From IMG/VR virus record IMGVR_UViG_3300029990_000011, positions 1 through 48,299 of that record: 48,299 nt of DNA; one strand, 5' to 3'. Both the position numbers and the translations under genes were made by a program. The DNA comes from a virus. The notes below the pieces were generated by a model. That model ran no database searches, was not told where the DNA came from, and saw only the letters and a list, made by a program, of their open reading frames with translations. Of the stretch, positions 38,331-47,100 are shown piece after piece; the stretch's first letter is position 1, and each line of letters opens with the position of its first letter.

Positions 38331-38907
38331 ATCCTCTTTTTAAATATATTTTATTGTATTCTTGTTTCAATAATAATTTGCATTCATTTTTGTTAGAACA
38401 CATCACACAAAAGGAACTTTTATGGAAGTACAACGTTGTAGTTGCTATGCACCATAAAAATCCTCGGTCGGTGTTTAAATGTAAAGCTTTTTGTTTTTCT
38501 TCCCTTTGAATTAGGGTAACGACTATTTCATTAATCTTAGAATTACGTTTAATAACGTTGATGTTATGTCGGATTTTTAGTCCAGCCCGCGTCATAAAAA
38601 CATTCATTTCCATAGAGCACATATTCCAACGCTTTATCGCTGCTGCACCGAATATCCAACTAATTCGTACACGACGGGAGTAATCAATGTCAGAACCTTC
38701 ATTAAACCAACTCTGCATGCCGTATTCTAAGAACTTCCTTATAAAGTCTTCGCCTATCGCGTCACCGAAATAATCCATGAAAGCATCAAAACTTTTTACG
38801 TCAGTGTCGTTGCACTTCAATGGGTGTTTTTTCTTAGTAATTTGCTCAAGCAACTCAATTAAAGTGTCTACCGCGTATCTGAATAATCTTTGTCTTTTCT
38901 TGTTCAT
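38320..38907 (-). CDS. Hypothetical protein, possible helicase loader or zinc protein
   Basis: A 195-residue protein. It is helical, with a basic central stretch (IRHNINVIKRNSKINEIVVT) and a C-terminal cysteine cluster (SSFCVMCSNKNECKLLLKQ). It is encoded directly between the UvsW-like helicase and the DnaB-type helicase, where T4 phages keep accessory replisome proteins such as gp59. No sequence motif supports a loader role; inference from position only. Overlaps the helicase by 11 bases. Confidence 0.55.
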   Translation of the reverse strand: MNKKRQRLFRYAVDTLIELLEQITKKKHPLKCNDTDVKSFDAFMDYFGDAIGEDFIRKFLEYGMQSWFNEGSDIDYSRRVRISWIFGAAAIKRWNMCSMEMNVFMTRAGLKIRHNINVIKRNSKINEIVVTLIQREEKQKALHLNTDRGFLWCIATTTLYFHKSSFCVMCSNKNECKLLLKQEYNKIYLKRGYGE

Positions 38908-40407
38908 TTATTTTCGAAACCATTTAGATATCCAGCGTTCAAGAGTGGGAAAACAATCGTCAACTGAAGTGTCTAAAATTCCGACTTCATCTTCCCCGAT
39001 TGCATTTATATAAGCGTTTAACCTTGCTTCGGAATGTTCGCTAAAATACAAAGAATACACATCAAAAAAATCAATAATCAAACTTCTATCCTTTGAAGCG
39101 GTTGTTCCTAAAACACGCCCCTTCTTCTGAATAGTGTTGGCATCTTCAAGACCACCATCGACATTTATCAATACTTCAACCTCGCTTACCGTAACCCCCT
39201 TCTTGAATATCCCCGACGCCAATAAAAATCCTCCGCTTTCTTTCAAGAAGTTATTCTTTGCTTCTTCACGTTCTTCGCTTTTAGTGCCACCGTGTATGAA
39301 CTTAATGCCGCTCGCTTTAGAAATATTTTTGCCATGGTCTATATTCTGAAATAAAATCAATGTTTTCAGGTTTAACCTTTTCAAAATGTCAATAACGTGA
39401 AACAACGTGTTATTGCGTATCACATTCTCAAATATTATCTTTTTGCGGTATTCATTATAATCTGTATTATCTTCCATCTCCGACCCGTAATCCACTTGAT
39501 TGTGGTCCAATAAAAGCATAAACACCTTATAATCGCTCAATACCTTTCGGTCTCTTAAAGTGGATTCTTTAATGGTATACACAACTCCGCCAGACCAAGC
39601 TTGAAGTTTTAAATTTTGAATAAATGAATTGGTTCTGTACGGAGTAGCTGAAAGACAAAGTAAATAATCAATCTTATGGCATTTCTTATAAATAGATAAT
39701 CTTGTGTCTGAGCAGTTGTCATGTATCTCGTCCACGCAAAGAAATTTCAAATACTTTAAATACTCCAACATCTTTTTCTTTTTTGCCTTATCTCGGCATC
39801 TAGGCGATACGGCTTGTTGGATAGTTTGTATCATGGCCACTGTAACCAAATAGTTTGTGTCGACCTTTCCTGAACGTATCTCTCCAATTTCTATGCCCCC
39901 ATACGGTTCAAAAAATTCCTTTATATCTCCAACCGCTTGACTGAACAAAACATCGGTGTCAACCACAAATAAAAACTTGTCTGTTGGGTTATTTGCGTTG
40001 AATATACGTATTATTTCGGAAGCAATGAATGTTTTACCACCTCTTGTTGGAACTACAATTATACCGAAATGTTTTTCAAAGAATGCCTTAACAGCTTCGG
40101 ATTGATGGTCATATTTCCCAAACATACGAGAATCAATAATTGTATCCGCTGGAAGTTCAAATTCATAATTGTATAAAACATACGTTATATCATTTTCGTT
40201 CAAATAAGCTTCCAATACGCTTAGCATACCAATCTTGAATGTATAAATACGCTTATCAAACATTTCGCTGTACTTCTTAGCGGCGTATGGGTCTGGGTTC
40301 TTAAACGATAGTGCTTTCCCCACATGCTTCAACCCAATCTTAGTAGATTTAGCAAAACTGAACTCAAAATTATTTATTCTCTCAATAGATACAACAGGTT
40401 GTTTCAT
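38908..40407 (-). CDS. uvsW: UvsW-like SF2 DNA helicase
   Basis: A 499-residue SF2 helicase. After a helical/beta N-terminal domain (1-95) come a Q-like region (HQSEAVKAFF), Walker A PTRGGKT at 120-126, Walker B DEIH near 226, motif III SATP near 253, and in domain 2 motif IV (LKTLILFQNIDH), motif V (LLASGIFKKGVTVSEVEVLI) and motif VI (QKKGRVLG). The size equals T4 UvsW (503). It unwinds D-loops and R-loops and drives branch migration, completing the recombination set. First gene of the replication block. Confidence 0.88.
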   Translation of the reverse strand: MKQPVVSIERINNFEFSFAKSTKIGLKHVGKALSFKNPDPYAAKKYSEMFDKRIYTFKIGMLSVLEAYLNENDITYVLYNYEFELPADTIIDSRMFGKYDHQSEAVKAFFEKHFGIIVVPTRGGKTFIASEIIRIFNANNPTDKFLFVVDTDVLFSQAVGDIKEFFEPYGGIEIGEIRSGKVDTNYLVTVAMIQTIQQAVSPRCRDKAKKKKMLEYLKYLKFLCVDEIHDNCSDTRLSIYKKCHKIDYLLCLSATPYRTNSFIQNLKLQAWSGGVVYTIKESTLRDRKVLSDYKVFMLLLDHNQVDYGSEMEDNTDYNEYRKKIIFENVIRNNTLFHVIDILKRLNLKTLILFQNIDHGKNISKASGIKFIHGGTKSEEREEAKNNFLKESGGFLLASGIFKKGVTVSEVEVLINVDGGLEDANTIQKKGRVLGTTASKDRSLIIDFFDVYSLYFSEHSEARLNAYINAIGEDEVGILDTSVDDCFPTLERWISKWFRK

Positions 40408-40695
40408 TTCTTAATATTTTACAGGAGAAAGGATAAAGAAGAAGACCACCCCCTCTCCCCTCTTTGGGTTACTTTACAGTATGAAAGTCGTGAGTTGTTA
40501 ATAGACCACCCCTTGTTCAGACCGAAACAGAGCTCACACGTTAGTCTTAAACTTTGAACGGAAAATGCCGATTTAAAAGCATTCTAAGCAATCTTGAAAG
40601 CTCTTTCATATAAGTAATTGAACCCATATAGAAAGTTTATTAACAAAAAGAGCGGGCATAAATAGCTCGCTCTTTAGATGCATTAAGTAATCAAG
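40408..40695. promoter_or_regulatory. Intergenic region between virion and replication blocks
   Basis: No gene is supported. It contains the terminator of the virion block (40644-40676), a palindrome GAAAGCTCTTTC at 40596-40607, and two copies of AGACCACCCC exactly 60 bases apart (40443 and 40503). A promoter for the uvsW-led operon must lie here, but no block matching the three conserved promoters is seen. The TTTCTCCTGTAAAATATTAAG leader of uvsW includes a weak Shine-Dalgarno-like purine run only on the other strand. Confidence 0.6.
40644..40676 (-). terminator. Rho-independent terminator of the virion block
   Basis: On the minus strand AAAGAGCGAGC and GCCCGCTCTTTTTGTT pair (AAAGAGCG/CGCTCTTT) around AGCTATTTATGCC, followed by a T-rich run. 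It lies 20 bases after the stop of the last structural gene. Confidence 0.82.
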
Positions 40696-41511
40696 TTATA
40701 CGAGGTTGGTGCCGTCCCAAATGTAACTTGCATTATTATAAATATAAATTGTTCCTTCAGATGGAGTTACACCTGAATCAAAAACATAATCTCCATCAGG
40801 TTGTATTATTGTGTGAATCTTACTGTCTGTCGTTGAAAAATATTTATCACCTAGAACCAACAAGCGAGGATCGGGCAAATCTCCATTTATTGATAAAAGT
40901 CTAACCGAAGGATTTGAATAACCTAAAAATGGCTGTGTTTCCCAACCTTGAAAAATTCTTGAATAAAATCCGTTATTTGAAAAGTTTGGATCTCCTTTTA
41001 CCGAAACTATTTCTCCTAATGAAATGGATAACCCGTCAATTCCAATAGGTGCGGCAGAATCGGCATTCATTACAGATTTTAAGTTATAGGTCTTTCGTAC
41101 ATTCAAAACTCTTGTGTAATTGTTAGTTTGATTAACAACCGTAACGCTTGTCGCGAATACCTTTGATTCCCAATATTTAGTATTCCACATTAATATTACA
41201 ATCGCTCCAGAAGTATCTGTAGTTGTTACAGTTATCTTTGATCCGTTGGCGTCATAAAAATTAGCAAATTCAACTGAACTTCCTTTGTCGACTCCGGATA
41301 TATAACTAACACGTGAATTATCGGGTTGTATTGGAACCGTACTAGCTGTAGCGAAACCAGTCAAAGCTGATTGTGTGGCTAACTCTAATCCCCTTACATA
41401 ATCCAGCAAACTCAATGCATAAGCTTGTTCACTTGCCGGAGTTATTTCAGTTCCAACCGCTCTTCCTAAAAGAGCAGATATTATCAAATCTTTAGTATCG
41501 TTATATCCCAT
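40696..41511 (-). CDS. Virion protein, probable tail/baseplate
   Basis: A 271-residue protein from the ATG at 41511 (MGYNDTKDLI); a longer frame to 41574 would overlap the upstream gene. The N-terminus is helical (LIISALLGRAVGTEIT, EQAYALSLLDYVRG); the rest is beta-rich with Thr/Ser/Val strands (SGAIVILMWNTKYWESKVFA, FLGYSNPSVRLLSINGDLPD) and ends GTIYIYNNASYIWDGTNLV, like trimeric fibre or baseplate tips. Function inferred from composition and place in the virion block. Confidence 0.65.
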   Translation of the reverse strand: MGYNDTKDLIISALLGRAVGTEITPASEQAYALSLLDYVRGLELATQSALTGFATASTVPIQPDNSRVSYISGVDKGSSVEFANFYDANGSKITVTTTDTSGAIVILMWNTKYWESKVFATSVTVVNQTNNYTRVLNVRKTYNLKSVMNADSAAPIGIDGLSISLGEIVSVKGDPNFSNNGFYSRIFQGWETQPFLGYSNPSVRLLSINGDLPDPRLLVLGDKYFSTTDSKIHTIIQPDGDYVFDSGVTPSEGTIYIYNNASYIWDGTNLV

Positions 41512-41524
41512 GATTATTTTTTGT

Positions 41525-42424
41525 TTAAGAATAAGATTCTTGTTGGTAATCTTTATTAAAATTTTCAGTTTCAATCAAATCGTATTCTAAAACGAATTCA
41601 ACTTCTTCGGAAGTGTTATTTATCGTTTTAGCCTTATATTCAGCAAACAAAGTTTCATCGGTTTTGTTGCTGCTTTTTTTAATTATACGTTGTATCCAAA
41701 GACCAATAGCGCTTCCTGACAAAAATGGCTCATCTTCGTTAGTTAAAGCAACAGTATTATCGGCTTTGTTTTGATACGTACCGTCAAACTGCAGTACTAA
41801 CTCACCGTCTGTTATAAAAGAGCACACCTCGGGCACTGATACTACCGCTTCGTCAGTTCTTTCTATCCTAAGAGTATCATCGGTTAGACGCTTAACCGTA
41901 TATTCGGTATCTTCAAGAGCCGAATCAATTGCGCTATATGTTCCGTATAATCCTTCAAAAGATACTTCGCACATTATATCAAATGGGTATAATACAAATG
42001 TTTCTCCAACAGCTGCTGGTTTTTCTATCTTTATATTTACCCCCGCTCTAAAAAATGAAGCTGAACAAAACTCGGCTTGGATAGGCTCTTGATATCTATT
42101 TGCTATTTTCTCCATGAATAAATCAGGTCCAACCGAAACGGCTGCCACTCTAAACTCGGCCAAGTTTGTATCGTCTCCAATAATTTTTAAAGTAACATTT
42201 TTTACAGGAAATTCAAACTTATTTATCAAACAAATTCCAACGACTTCTTTTTGTCTTTTCTCTAAAGTCAAAGAAGATATCAAATCAAATATCCCATTAA
42301 CCGCGGCATTTGGAACTGGCGAAGAAGAAACAAATCCGCCCAAGCTTCTCATAGGATCATTTTGAAGAAAATCACCTCCTGATTTTACGAGTGAAGAGGA
42401 TGAACCTGTTAAGTATATCATCAT
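41525..42424 (-). CDS. Virion structural protein
   Basis: A 299-residue, beta-rich protein, starting MMIYLTGSSSSLVKSGGDFL (the second Met is an equal start). Segments LGGFVSSSPVPNAAVNG and KRQKEVVGICLINKFEFPV are of the kind I associate with virion proteins of Bacteroidetes phages. Middle and C-terminus are strands and short helices (AVSVGPDLFMEKIANRYQEP). It follows the next structural gene by four bases and probably forms part of the baseplate or neck. Exact role unknown. Confidence 0.62.
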   Translation of the reverse strand: MMIYLTGSSSSLVKSGGDFLQNDPMRSLGGFVSSSPVPNAAVNGIFDLISSLTLEKRQKEVVGICLINKFEFPVKNVTLKIIGDDTNLAEFRVAAVSVGPDLFMEKIANRYQEPIQAEFCSASFFRAGVNIKIEKPAAVGETFVLYPFDIMCEVSFEGLYGTYSAIDSALEDTEYTVKRLTDDTLRIERTDEAVVSVPEVCSFITDGELVLQFDGTYQNKADNTVALTNEDEPFLSGSAIGLWIQRIIKKSSNKTDETLFAEYKAKTINNTSEEVEFVLEYDLIETENFNKDYQQESYS

Positions 42425-42428
42425 AATA

Positions 42429-43781
42429 TTAAGAGTATTGACGAGTTGTTATTATCTTGTTTACAGATATATTAAAAGAAGAGTTGGATAATAATTCATT
42501 ATCACTCAATAAGTTTTTAAAGTTAGCAACGCAAAATTTTTGCAGTATTGTTCTTACATCGCCAATTAATCTATACCGTAATGATATTTCGCTTTGTCCG
42601 TAATTTACTGGTATTAGAATACGATTGTAAATGTTATCAATATTCATTTTGAAATACATTGGACATATTTGATCTGAAACTAAGACCTCAACTTCAATCT
42701 CATTGAAATTTGGTATAATAACGAAATCGTTTTCCAAATCAGATATAAACGAATTATCCATATCCGGAACCGACAGATCTTTATTAGAATTTGAAGTTAT
42801 TGCCGCTCTTTCCATATTGGATCGGTTTAACAAAGTCCAACCTGAAAACAAATTATCGGGGATGTCTCCTGTTCCTAAAAAGTTACAACTGCCTGTTATT
42901 CTGAAAGTATTGTTTGTTGAAAGCGGAAAGAAAGAAAAGGAAGAAATCTTATACCCATGTTCAATTGATATAGATAATTGTTGATCATGATATAAAGAAG
43001 TTGAAAGCAAACTTACTATCGGGTTAATGGTTGAATTTGAAGAAACAACTTTGTCAAATACGGATAACCATCTCAAATCATTTATTTCCAAAACTCCATT
43101 TTGGTATTCTGTTTTTGTTAGAAAGTATTGGTTTTCAGCTAATATAGGTTCAACTTCAGAAATTAATTCTATTATGTCGCATGAGTCATATTCGTATATC
43201 AAATCATCGTCATTCACTGGTTGTGCTCCTGGAGTAAAAGTGCCGACAACGCCGTAATTCAGATTATTTTCAGGAGCAAAAGATCCACTCAATATCGCTG
43301 AAGTGTCTGATATTACCTTCAAAACTTCATAATCGCTTACATTTAAGTTGGACGATAAACGCACTTTGTTGGGGAAATTATTTCCACCGCGAAGCACTTC
43401 AGTGAATTTTGTTCCAACGCCTGTCAAAGAGCCATTTGTTGTAACGCCGACCGAACCGACCTCAAAGTTTGTTGTTTTATATTGTGCAACGAACCAATGT
43501 TTGAACCCGTCTTCAGGTATGGTTACATCTAATGGATTTGATAACGTTATTACATTCAATTTGGAATCTATAGCTATACCAGGATTAAATGTTATGGAGT
43601 TCAGGCTTCCAGTTTTTTTAGAAGCTTTTAGATAAGTGTTTTTAGCGTCTTTTACTACGCCGAAAGATTTTACTATTGCTCCTATAATTTTCAAGTACCC
43701 TTCTTCTTTCATAAAACTTTGAAGCTTGTTTAATTCACAAACTTCAAGGAACAAATCAGGGCTTATTTTTATTCTTGACAT
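42429..43781 (-). CDS. Virion structural protein, probable baseplate or fibre adaptor
   Basis: A 450-residue, beta-rich protein. The N-terminal 60 residues are helical (FLEVCELNKLQSFMKEEGYL), followed by a region with GSVGVTTNGSLTGVGTKFTE and VLRGGNNFPNKVRLSSNLNV, a motif of the type vtxxGtvxGxGTxF that is common in phage tail and fibre proteins. The C-terminal half reads as a jelly-roll-like lectin or assembly domain. Not a known T4 gene product by motif; call from motif style and neighbours. Confidence 0.65.
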   Translation of the reverse strand: MSRIKISPDLFLEVCELNKLQSFMKEEGYLKIIGAIVKSFGVVKDAKNTYLKASKKTGSLNSITFNPGIAIDSKLNVITLSNPLDVTIPEDGFKHWFVAQYKTTNFEVGSVGVTTNGSLTGVGTKFTEVLRGGNNFPNKVRLSSNLNVSDYEVLKVISDTSAILSGSFAPENNLNYGVVGTFTPGAQPVNDDDLIYEYDSCDIIELISEVEPILAENQYFLTKTEYQNGVLEINDLRWLSVFDKVVSSNSTINPIVSLLSTSLYHDQQLSISIEHGYKISSFSFFPLSTNNTFRITGSCNFLGTGDIPDNLFSGWTLLNRSNMERAAITSNSNKDLSVPDMDNSFISDLENDFVIIPNFNEIEVEVLVSDQICPMYFKMNIDNIYNRILIPVNYGQSEISLRYRLIGDVRTILQKFCVANFKNLLSDNELLSNSSFNISVNKIITTRQYS

Positions 43782-43809
43782 ATCTTCAAATCTTTCTTAT
43801 TAATACTTG

Positions 43810-45156
43810 TTAAATGTATATTGTTATGTTGTTCAAATTATATGGCAACAGATATTTGTTTGCTAAATACGTTATTTGCTCATTGGTTTTGCCTTTATTG
43901 TTATTCTTAGCATATATGTAGAACAAATTATAAGATTGCACGAACCCATCGCTTTTAGCATTGGTGTCGCCGCCTTTAAGCGGAAGTATATTAGTACCTA
44001 AAACTAGCGGTCTAACTTTGTAATTCCATATAGAGACAGCACCTCCGTCATTACTTCGCATTTGTATAATAGGGTAAATAAATTTAACAAATTTGTTATT
44101 GAAATATAAATTATTACCAATATTAAGATTGTTAACGTAATTATCTTTGTTTTCACTCGAGTAACAATGAATGATACCCCTTACATTATACCAAACGTCA
44201 TTTCTGAAATTAGTTAAAGGAGTTTCAAAAAACAAATCTGTTATAGCGTCACCGTTAGGAGTTATAAACGCATCCACTAATTTGTTTTTCAAATTATCAA
44301 ATCCCTCAACTCCAAAAATTAATTTACTATCAGCGGAAGCATTTATCAATTTGAAGCTGAATGTGATCTCATAATCTATGGAGCTACTTGCTTTCATTAA
44401 ATGATCTGAAGCATCGTCTGAATCTAAAGATCTTCCTATGCCGCAGCTTCCTGGGTTTGATGATAATAATAATACTTTTCTATCATCAACTGTTATTATG
44501 TTAGAATAACTAACTTCTGAAATAAAATAATTATTAAAATCTACAAAATCTTTTGTATTTTCTTTTGTTTTGTTTAAAGAATTAATTCCATTGACTCCTC
44601 GGTACATTGGAGAACTATTACCCACGCACCACCCCATTTTAGTTTTTGGAATTTTTGAATTCAACAGTTCATCATTTGGTTTTGAATTCAACAACCTTCT
44701 AAACTCTCCGTCAACTGGCATAACCTTTGAAACTCCATACGGTTCCCCGACGCCCTTAAAGATCAAAGAAGTTCCCCGTTTTCGTATTTCGTCGTATAAA
44801 TGAGAAGACAAATATTGAAGATTTTCCAAATTAGCGTTAGACTCATCAATAAACAAATTATTTTGCCTAACATTTTCTTTCATCAATTCAAAATCAGTAT
44901 TGAAATTTTCGAACCTTTTAGAAAATCGTATAATCAATGCAAAAAATTTAGCGACTGAATAAAACAAGGCGAGATAATCAGAGTCTTCCTCTTCGTCTCG
45001 ATTATCTCCCCTTGTAATGTAGTTAGGTATTATTCCTCTAAAATATAACTTCTTCAAAAGATTAGAACTTATAACTTCTGTCAATGGATCATTGAGTATA
45101 TCTTTAAATATACTGTAATTTGTTACATTAAACTCATCAACTTTAGGTACAGCCAT
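43810..45156 (-). CDS. Virion structural protein, probable baseplate
   Basis: A 448-residue protein. The first 130 residues are helical (ILNDPLTEVISSNLLKKLYF, FKFFALIIRF-like segment, DESNANLENLQYLSSHLYDE) and would anchor it; the rest is a beta-sandwich with a laminin-G/carbohydrate-like pattern (DYEITFSFKLINASADSKLI, NDVWYNVRGIIHCYSSENKD). The design of helical anchor plus sandwich suggests a baseplate-associated or receptor-binding-adaptor protein. Function inferred. Confidence 0.65.
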   Translation of the reverse strand: MAVPKVDEFNVTNYSIFKDILNDPLTEVISSNLLKKLYFRGIIPNYITRGDNRDEEEDSDYLALFYSVAKFFALIIRFSKRFENFNTDFELMKENVRQNNLFIDESNANLENLQYLSSHLYDEIRKRGTSLIFKGVGEPYGVSKVMPVDGEFRRLLNSKPNDELLNSKIPKTKMGWCVGNSSPMYRGVNGINSLNKTKENTKDFVDFNNYFISEVSYSNIITVDDRKVLLLSSNPGSCGIGRSLDSDDASDHLMKASSSIDYEITFSFKLINASADSKLIFGVEGFDNLKNKLVDAFITPNGDAITDLFFETPLTNFRNDVWYNVRGIIHCYSSENKDNYVNNLNIGNNLYFNNKFVKFIYPIIQMRSNDGGAVSIWNYKVRPLVLGTNILPLKGGDTNAKSDGFVQSYNLFYIYAKNNNKGKTNEQITYLANKYLLPYNLNNITIYI

Positions 45157-45161
45157 GATTT

Positions 45162-45674
45162 TTATTTTTTTCTCTTCGGTTTATCTATTTTTGATTCAGT
45201 CTTGTTGGGTTCTTTTTTGGCCCAATTTTTTGCGTTAAAAAAGAATGATAATACCGCTGATTCATCAACACCAAATTCAATTGGGATAATGTGTTGTTTG
45301 TCACCAACTGTAATGGCTTGAACTAACTGCGTTTTGTCAATTACTTCAAGAACAATGTCACGATTTTCATGCATTGATTCATCATACACTAATCGCAATT
45401 TTTCATGCGCTTCTTTTTCCTCTTTTGAAAGCAAAGATAAAGCAAGTTTCAAATCGTAGTTTTCTTTCCCTTCGGCTAATTTAAAAGCTTTTTCTTCTAA
45501 TTCAACTAGTTCGGGGTCTGTACATTTATCTATCAGTGATACCTCTCGAGATAATATCTCGAAATTTGATAAAAGACCCAGATTAAGATGAACATTCTTA
45601 ATTTTGTTCGTCTTGCAATAATTGAGAAGGCTTTGTACATTTTGTTGTACGATTTTAATTTCTATTAGTTCCAT
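45162..45674 (-). CDS. Hypothetical protein in the virion block
   Basis: A 170-residue protein with an acidic helical centre (TDPELVELEEKAFKLAEGKE, LLSKEEKEAHEKLRLVYDES) and a strand-rich remainder (NIKNVHLNLGLLSNFEILSR, AITVGDKQHIIPIEFGVDES), ending in a basic tail (KKEPNKTESKIDKPKRKK). It is encoded between fibre and baseplate genes, as are tail-fibre assembly chaperones, but no motif confirms this. Confidence 0.62.
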   Translation of the reverse strand: MELIEIKIVQQNVQSLLNYCKTNKIKNVHLNLGLLSNFEILSREVSLIDKCTDPELVELEEKAFKLAEGKENYDLKLALSLLSKEEKEAHEKLRLVYDESMHENRDIVLEVIDKTQLVQAITVGDKQHIIPIEFGVDESAVLSFFFNAKNWAKKEPNKTESKIDKPKRKK

Positions 45675-45679
45675 TTTTC

Positions 45680-46021
45680 TTATTCAGCGATGATTGTACA
45701 ATCGCTATACTCCGGTAATGTTAATAAATATGTTTCGCAATTTGTTTTTAAATCCCCAGAAGCAAAGTAAGTTTCAAACGGATTAATCTGTTCAGGGGTT
45801 GGCATAGGTGGGATAGTATAATTCATTCCTTGACCTACTGAATAGTATTTGTCTGGGAGAATCGTTCCTAATCCCGCATCTTTAACTTCCTTATTTAAGT
45901 AAGTTTTTACATTGAAATTTACCGTCTTATTCGTGAAGTCGATATTAGCGTTACTTACTTCAATGTAAGCTGCATCGGTGATGACTCCGTTCTTGAAGTC
46001 AATTGCTTTTTTGAGTGACAT
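45680..46021 (-). CDS. Hypothetical small protein of the virion block
   Basis: A 113-residue protein from the ATG at 46021 (MSLKKAIDFKNGVITDAAYI), preferred over an earlier Met that would overlap the upstream fibre gene. Beta-rich (VSNANIDFTNKTVNFNVKTY) with a proline-rich end (MNYTIPPMPTPEQINPFETY). Possibly a fibre-associated or baseplate spacer protein. Not recognised. Confidence 0.6.
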   Translation of the reverse strand: MSLKKAIDFKNGVITDAAYIEVSNANIDFTNKTVNFNVKTYLNKEVKDAGLGTILPDKYYSVGQGMNYTIPPMPTPEQINPFETYFASGDLKTNCETYLLTLPEYSDCTIIAE

Positions 46022-46040
46022 AATTTTTTTATTTATTAAA

Positions 46041-47099
46041 TTAGTATTGCATTGTATAAACAAATCTGTAAAAGTCACCCCCTGTTAGCGATGGTAAGGA
46101 CGGTGAGTTGTATGTAGTATTGAATGAAATGTTTTCATTAATTAAGTTTCCTGCTTCCAAGTATGAAGGCTCACTATTTATGTCTGTTGCATAGGTATTT
46201 GTAAAGGCAATCGAATTATCGCTATTTTTATAAACTGTTAATTTAATATTAACTAAGTTATAAGAATAAGTTAATACACCTGTTAGTTTTGCAGCCTGAT
46301 AAACTTGCCCAGCATTTAAAACGGCTGTTCCAGTTTTACTTATTTTTTTAGAATCAACAGACTGTAAACCACTAAATGCAAATGAGTAAGTATTTACACC
46401 TGCTGCTGCAATTACTACATATTTCGTTGCAACATTTTCATCACAATTTAAAGAATACATCATTTGAGTAACTGAACTATTCCAAGCATTTATAATTGTA
46501 CCTGTTATAAATGCTGTAATAACTACTGACCCCGAAGAAGTAACTAAATCACAGTCGCCAATTCCTACCACATTGCCACCTGCTACGATTGTAGTTGTTG
46601 CTGTTTTGAATTGCATTTGTGTACCTAAGTCTGTGGTTTTTTGAATACAGACACCTAAATATTTTACACCAAATAAATCAGTTAAAGATACATTATCACT
46701 TGCCACATTTGAATCAATAATCTTAACCTGTAGTCCGCCTTGCCCTGTTGTTATTGATACTGGTATTTGTAAAGAATAAGGCTGTATTGCCTGATGATTA
46801 TATCCTCTAAAATCCCCCAGTCGGTAAGGGCTTGTAGCACCGCCAAAAGGCTTATTATAAATAAATGTTGAGAGTAATAAGCCATCTGAATTGCTATCTG
46901 TTGATGGTATTGTTAACCCATAATTCACAGATTGAATTTGAGCTAATGTAATACCTGTGATTGTAGGGTATGAAACAGGCTTATATTTAGCCCATTTGTT
47001 TACATTTTCACTGATACACAATAGCCCTATATTGTGACTTCCTAACCCAATTGCCTGACCTACTACAGTAGTACTAATATTTGTTGTTCCTATACTCAT
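46041..47099 (-). CDS. Fibre-like tail protein
   Basis: A 352-residue protein. The N-terminus (GQAIGLGSHNIGLLCISENV, NKWAKYKPVSYPTI) carries the pattern G-x-x-S/N-x-N-I/V-G-x-L-C and I/V-N-x-W-x-K-Y-K-P-V that I recall from tail-fibre-like proteins of Bacteroidetes phages and prophages. The remainder is repetitive Thr/Ser/Gly beta sequence (TTTIVAGGNVVGIGDCDLVT, VNTYSFAFSGLQSVDSKKIS), as in receptor-contacting fibres. It starts one base after the S74 fibre gene ends. Confidence 0.75.
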   Translation of the reverse strand: MSIGTTNISTTVVGQAIGLGSHNIGLLCISENVNKWAKYKPVSYPTITGITLAQIQSVNYGLTIPSTDSNSDGLLLSTFIYNKPFGGATSPYRLGDFRGYNHQAIQPYSLQIPVSITTGQGGLQVKIIDSNVASDNVSLTDLFGVKYLGVCIQKTTDLGTQMQFKTATTTIVAGGNVVGIGDCDLVTSSGSVVITAFITGTIINAWNSSVTQMMYSLNCDENVATKYVVIAAAGVNTYSFAFSGLQSVDSKKISKTGTAVLNAGQVYQAAKLTGVLTYSYNLVNIKLTVYKNSDNSIAFTNTYATDINSEPSYLEAGNLINENISFNTTYNSPSLPSLTGGDFYRFVYTMQY

Positions 47100-47100
47100 T

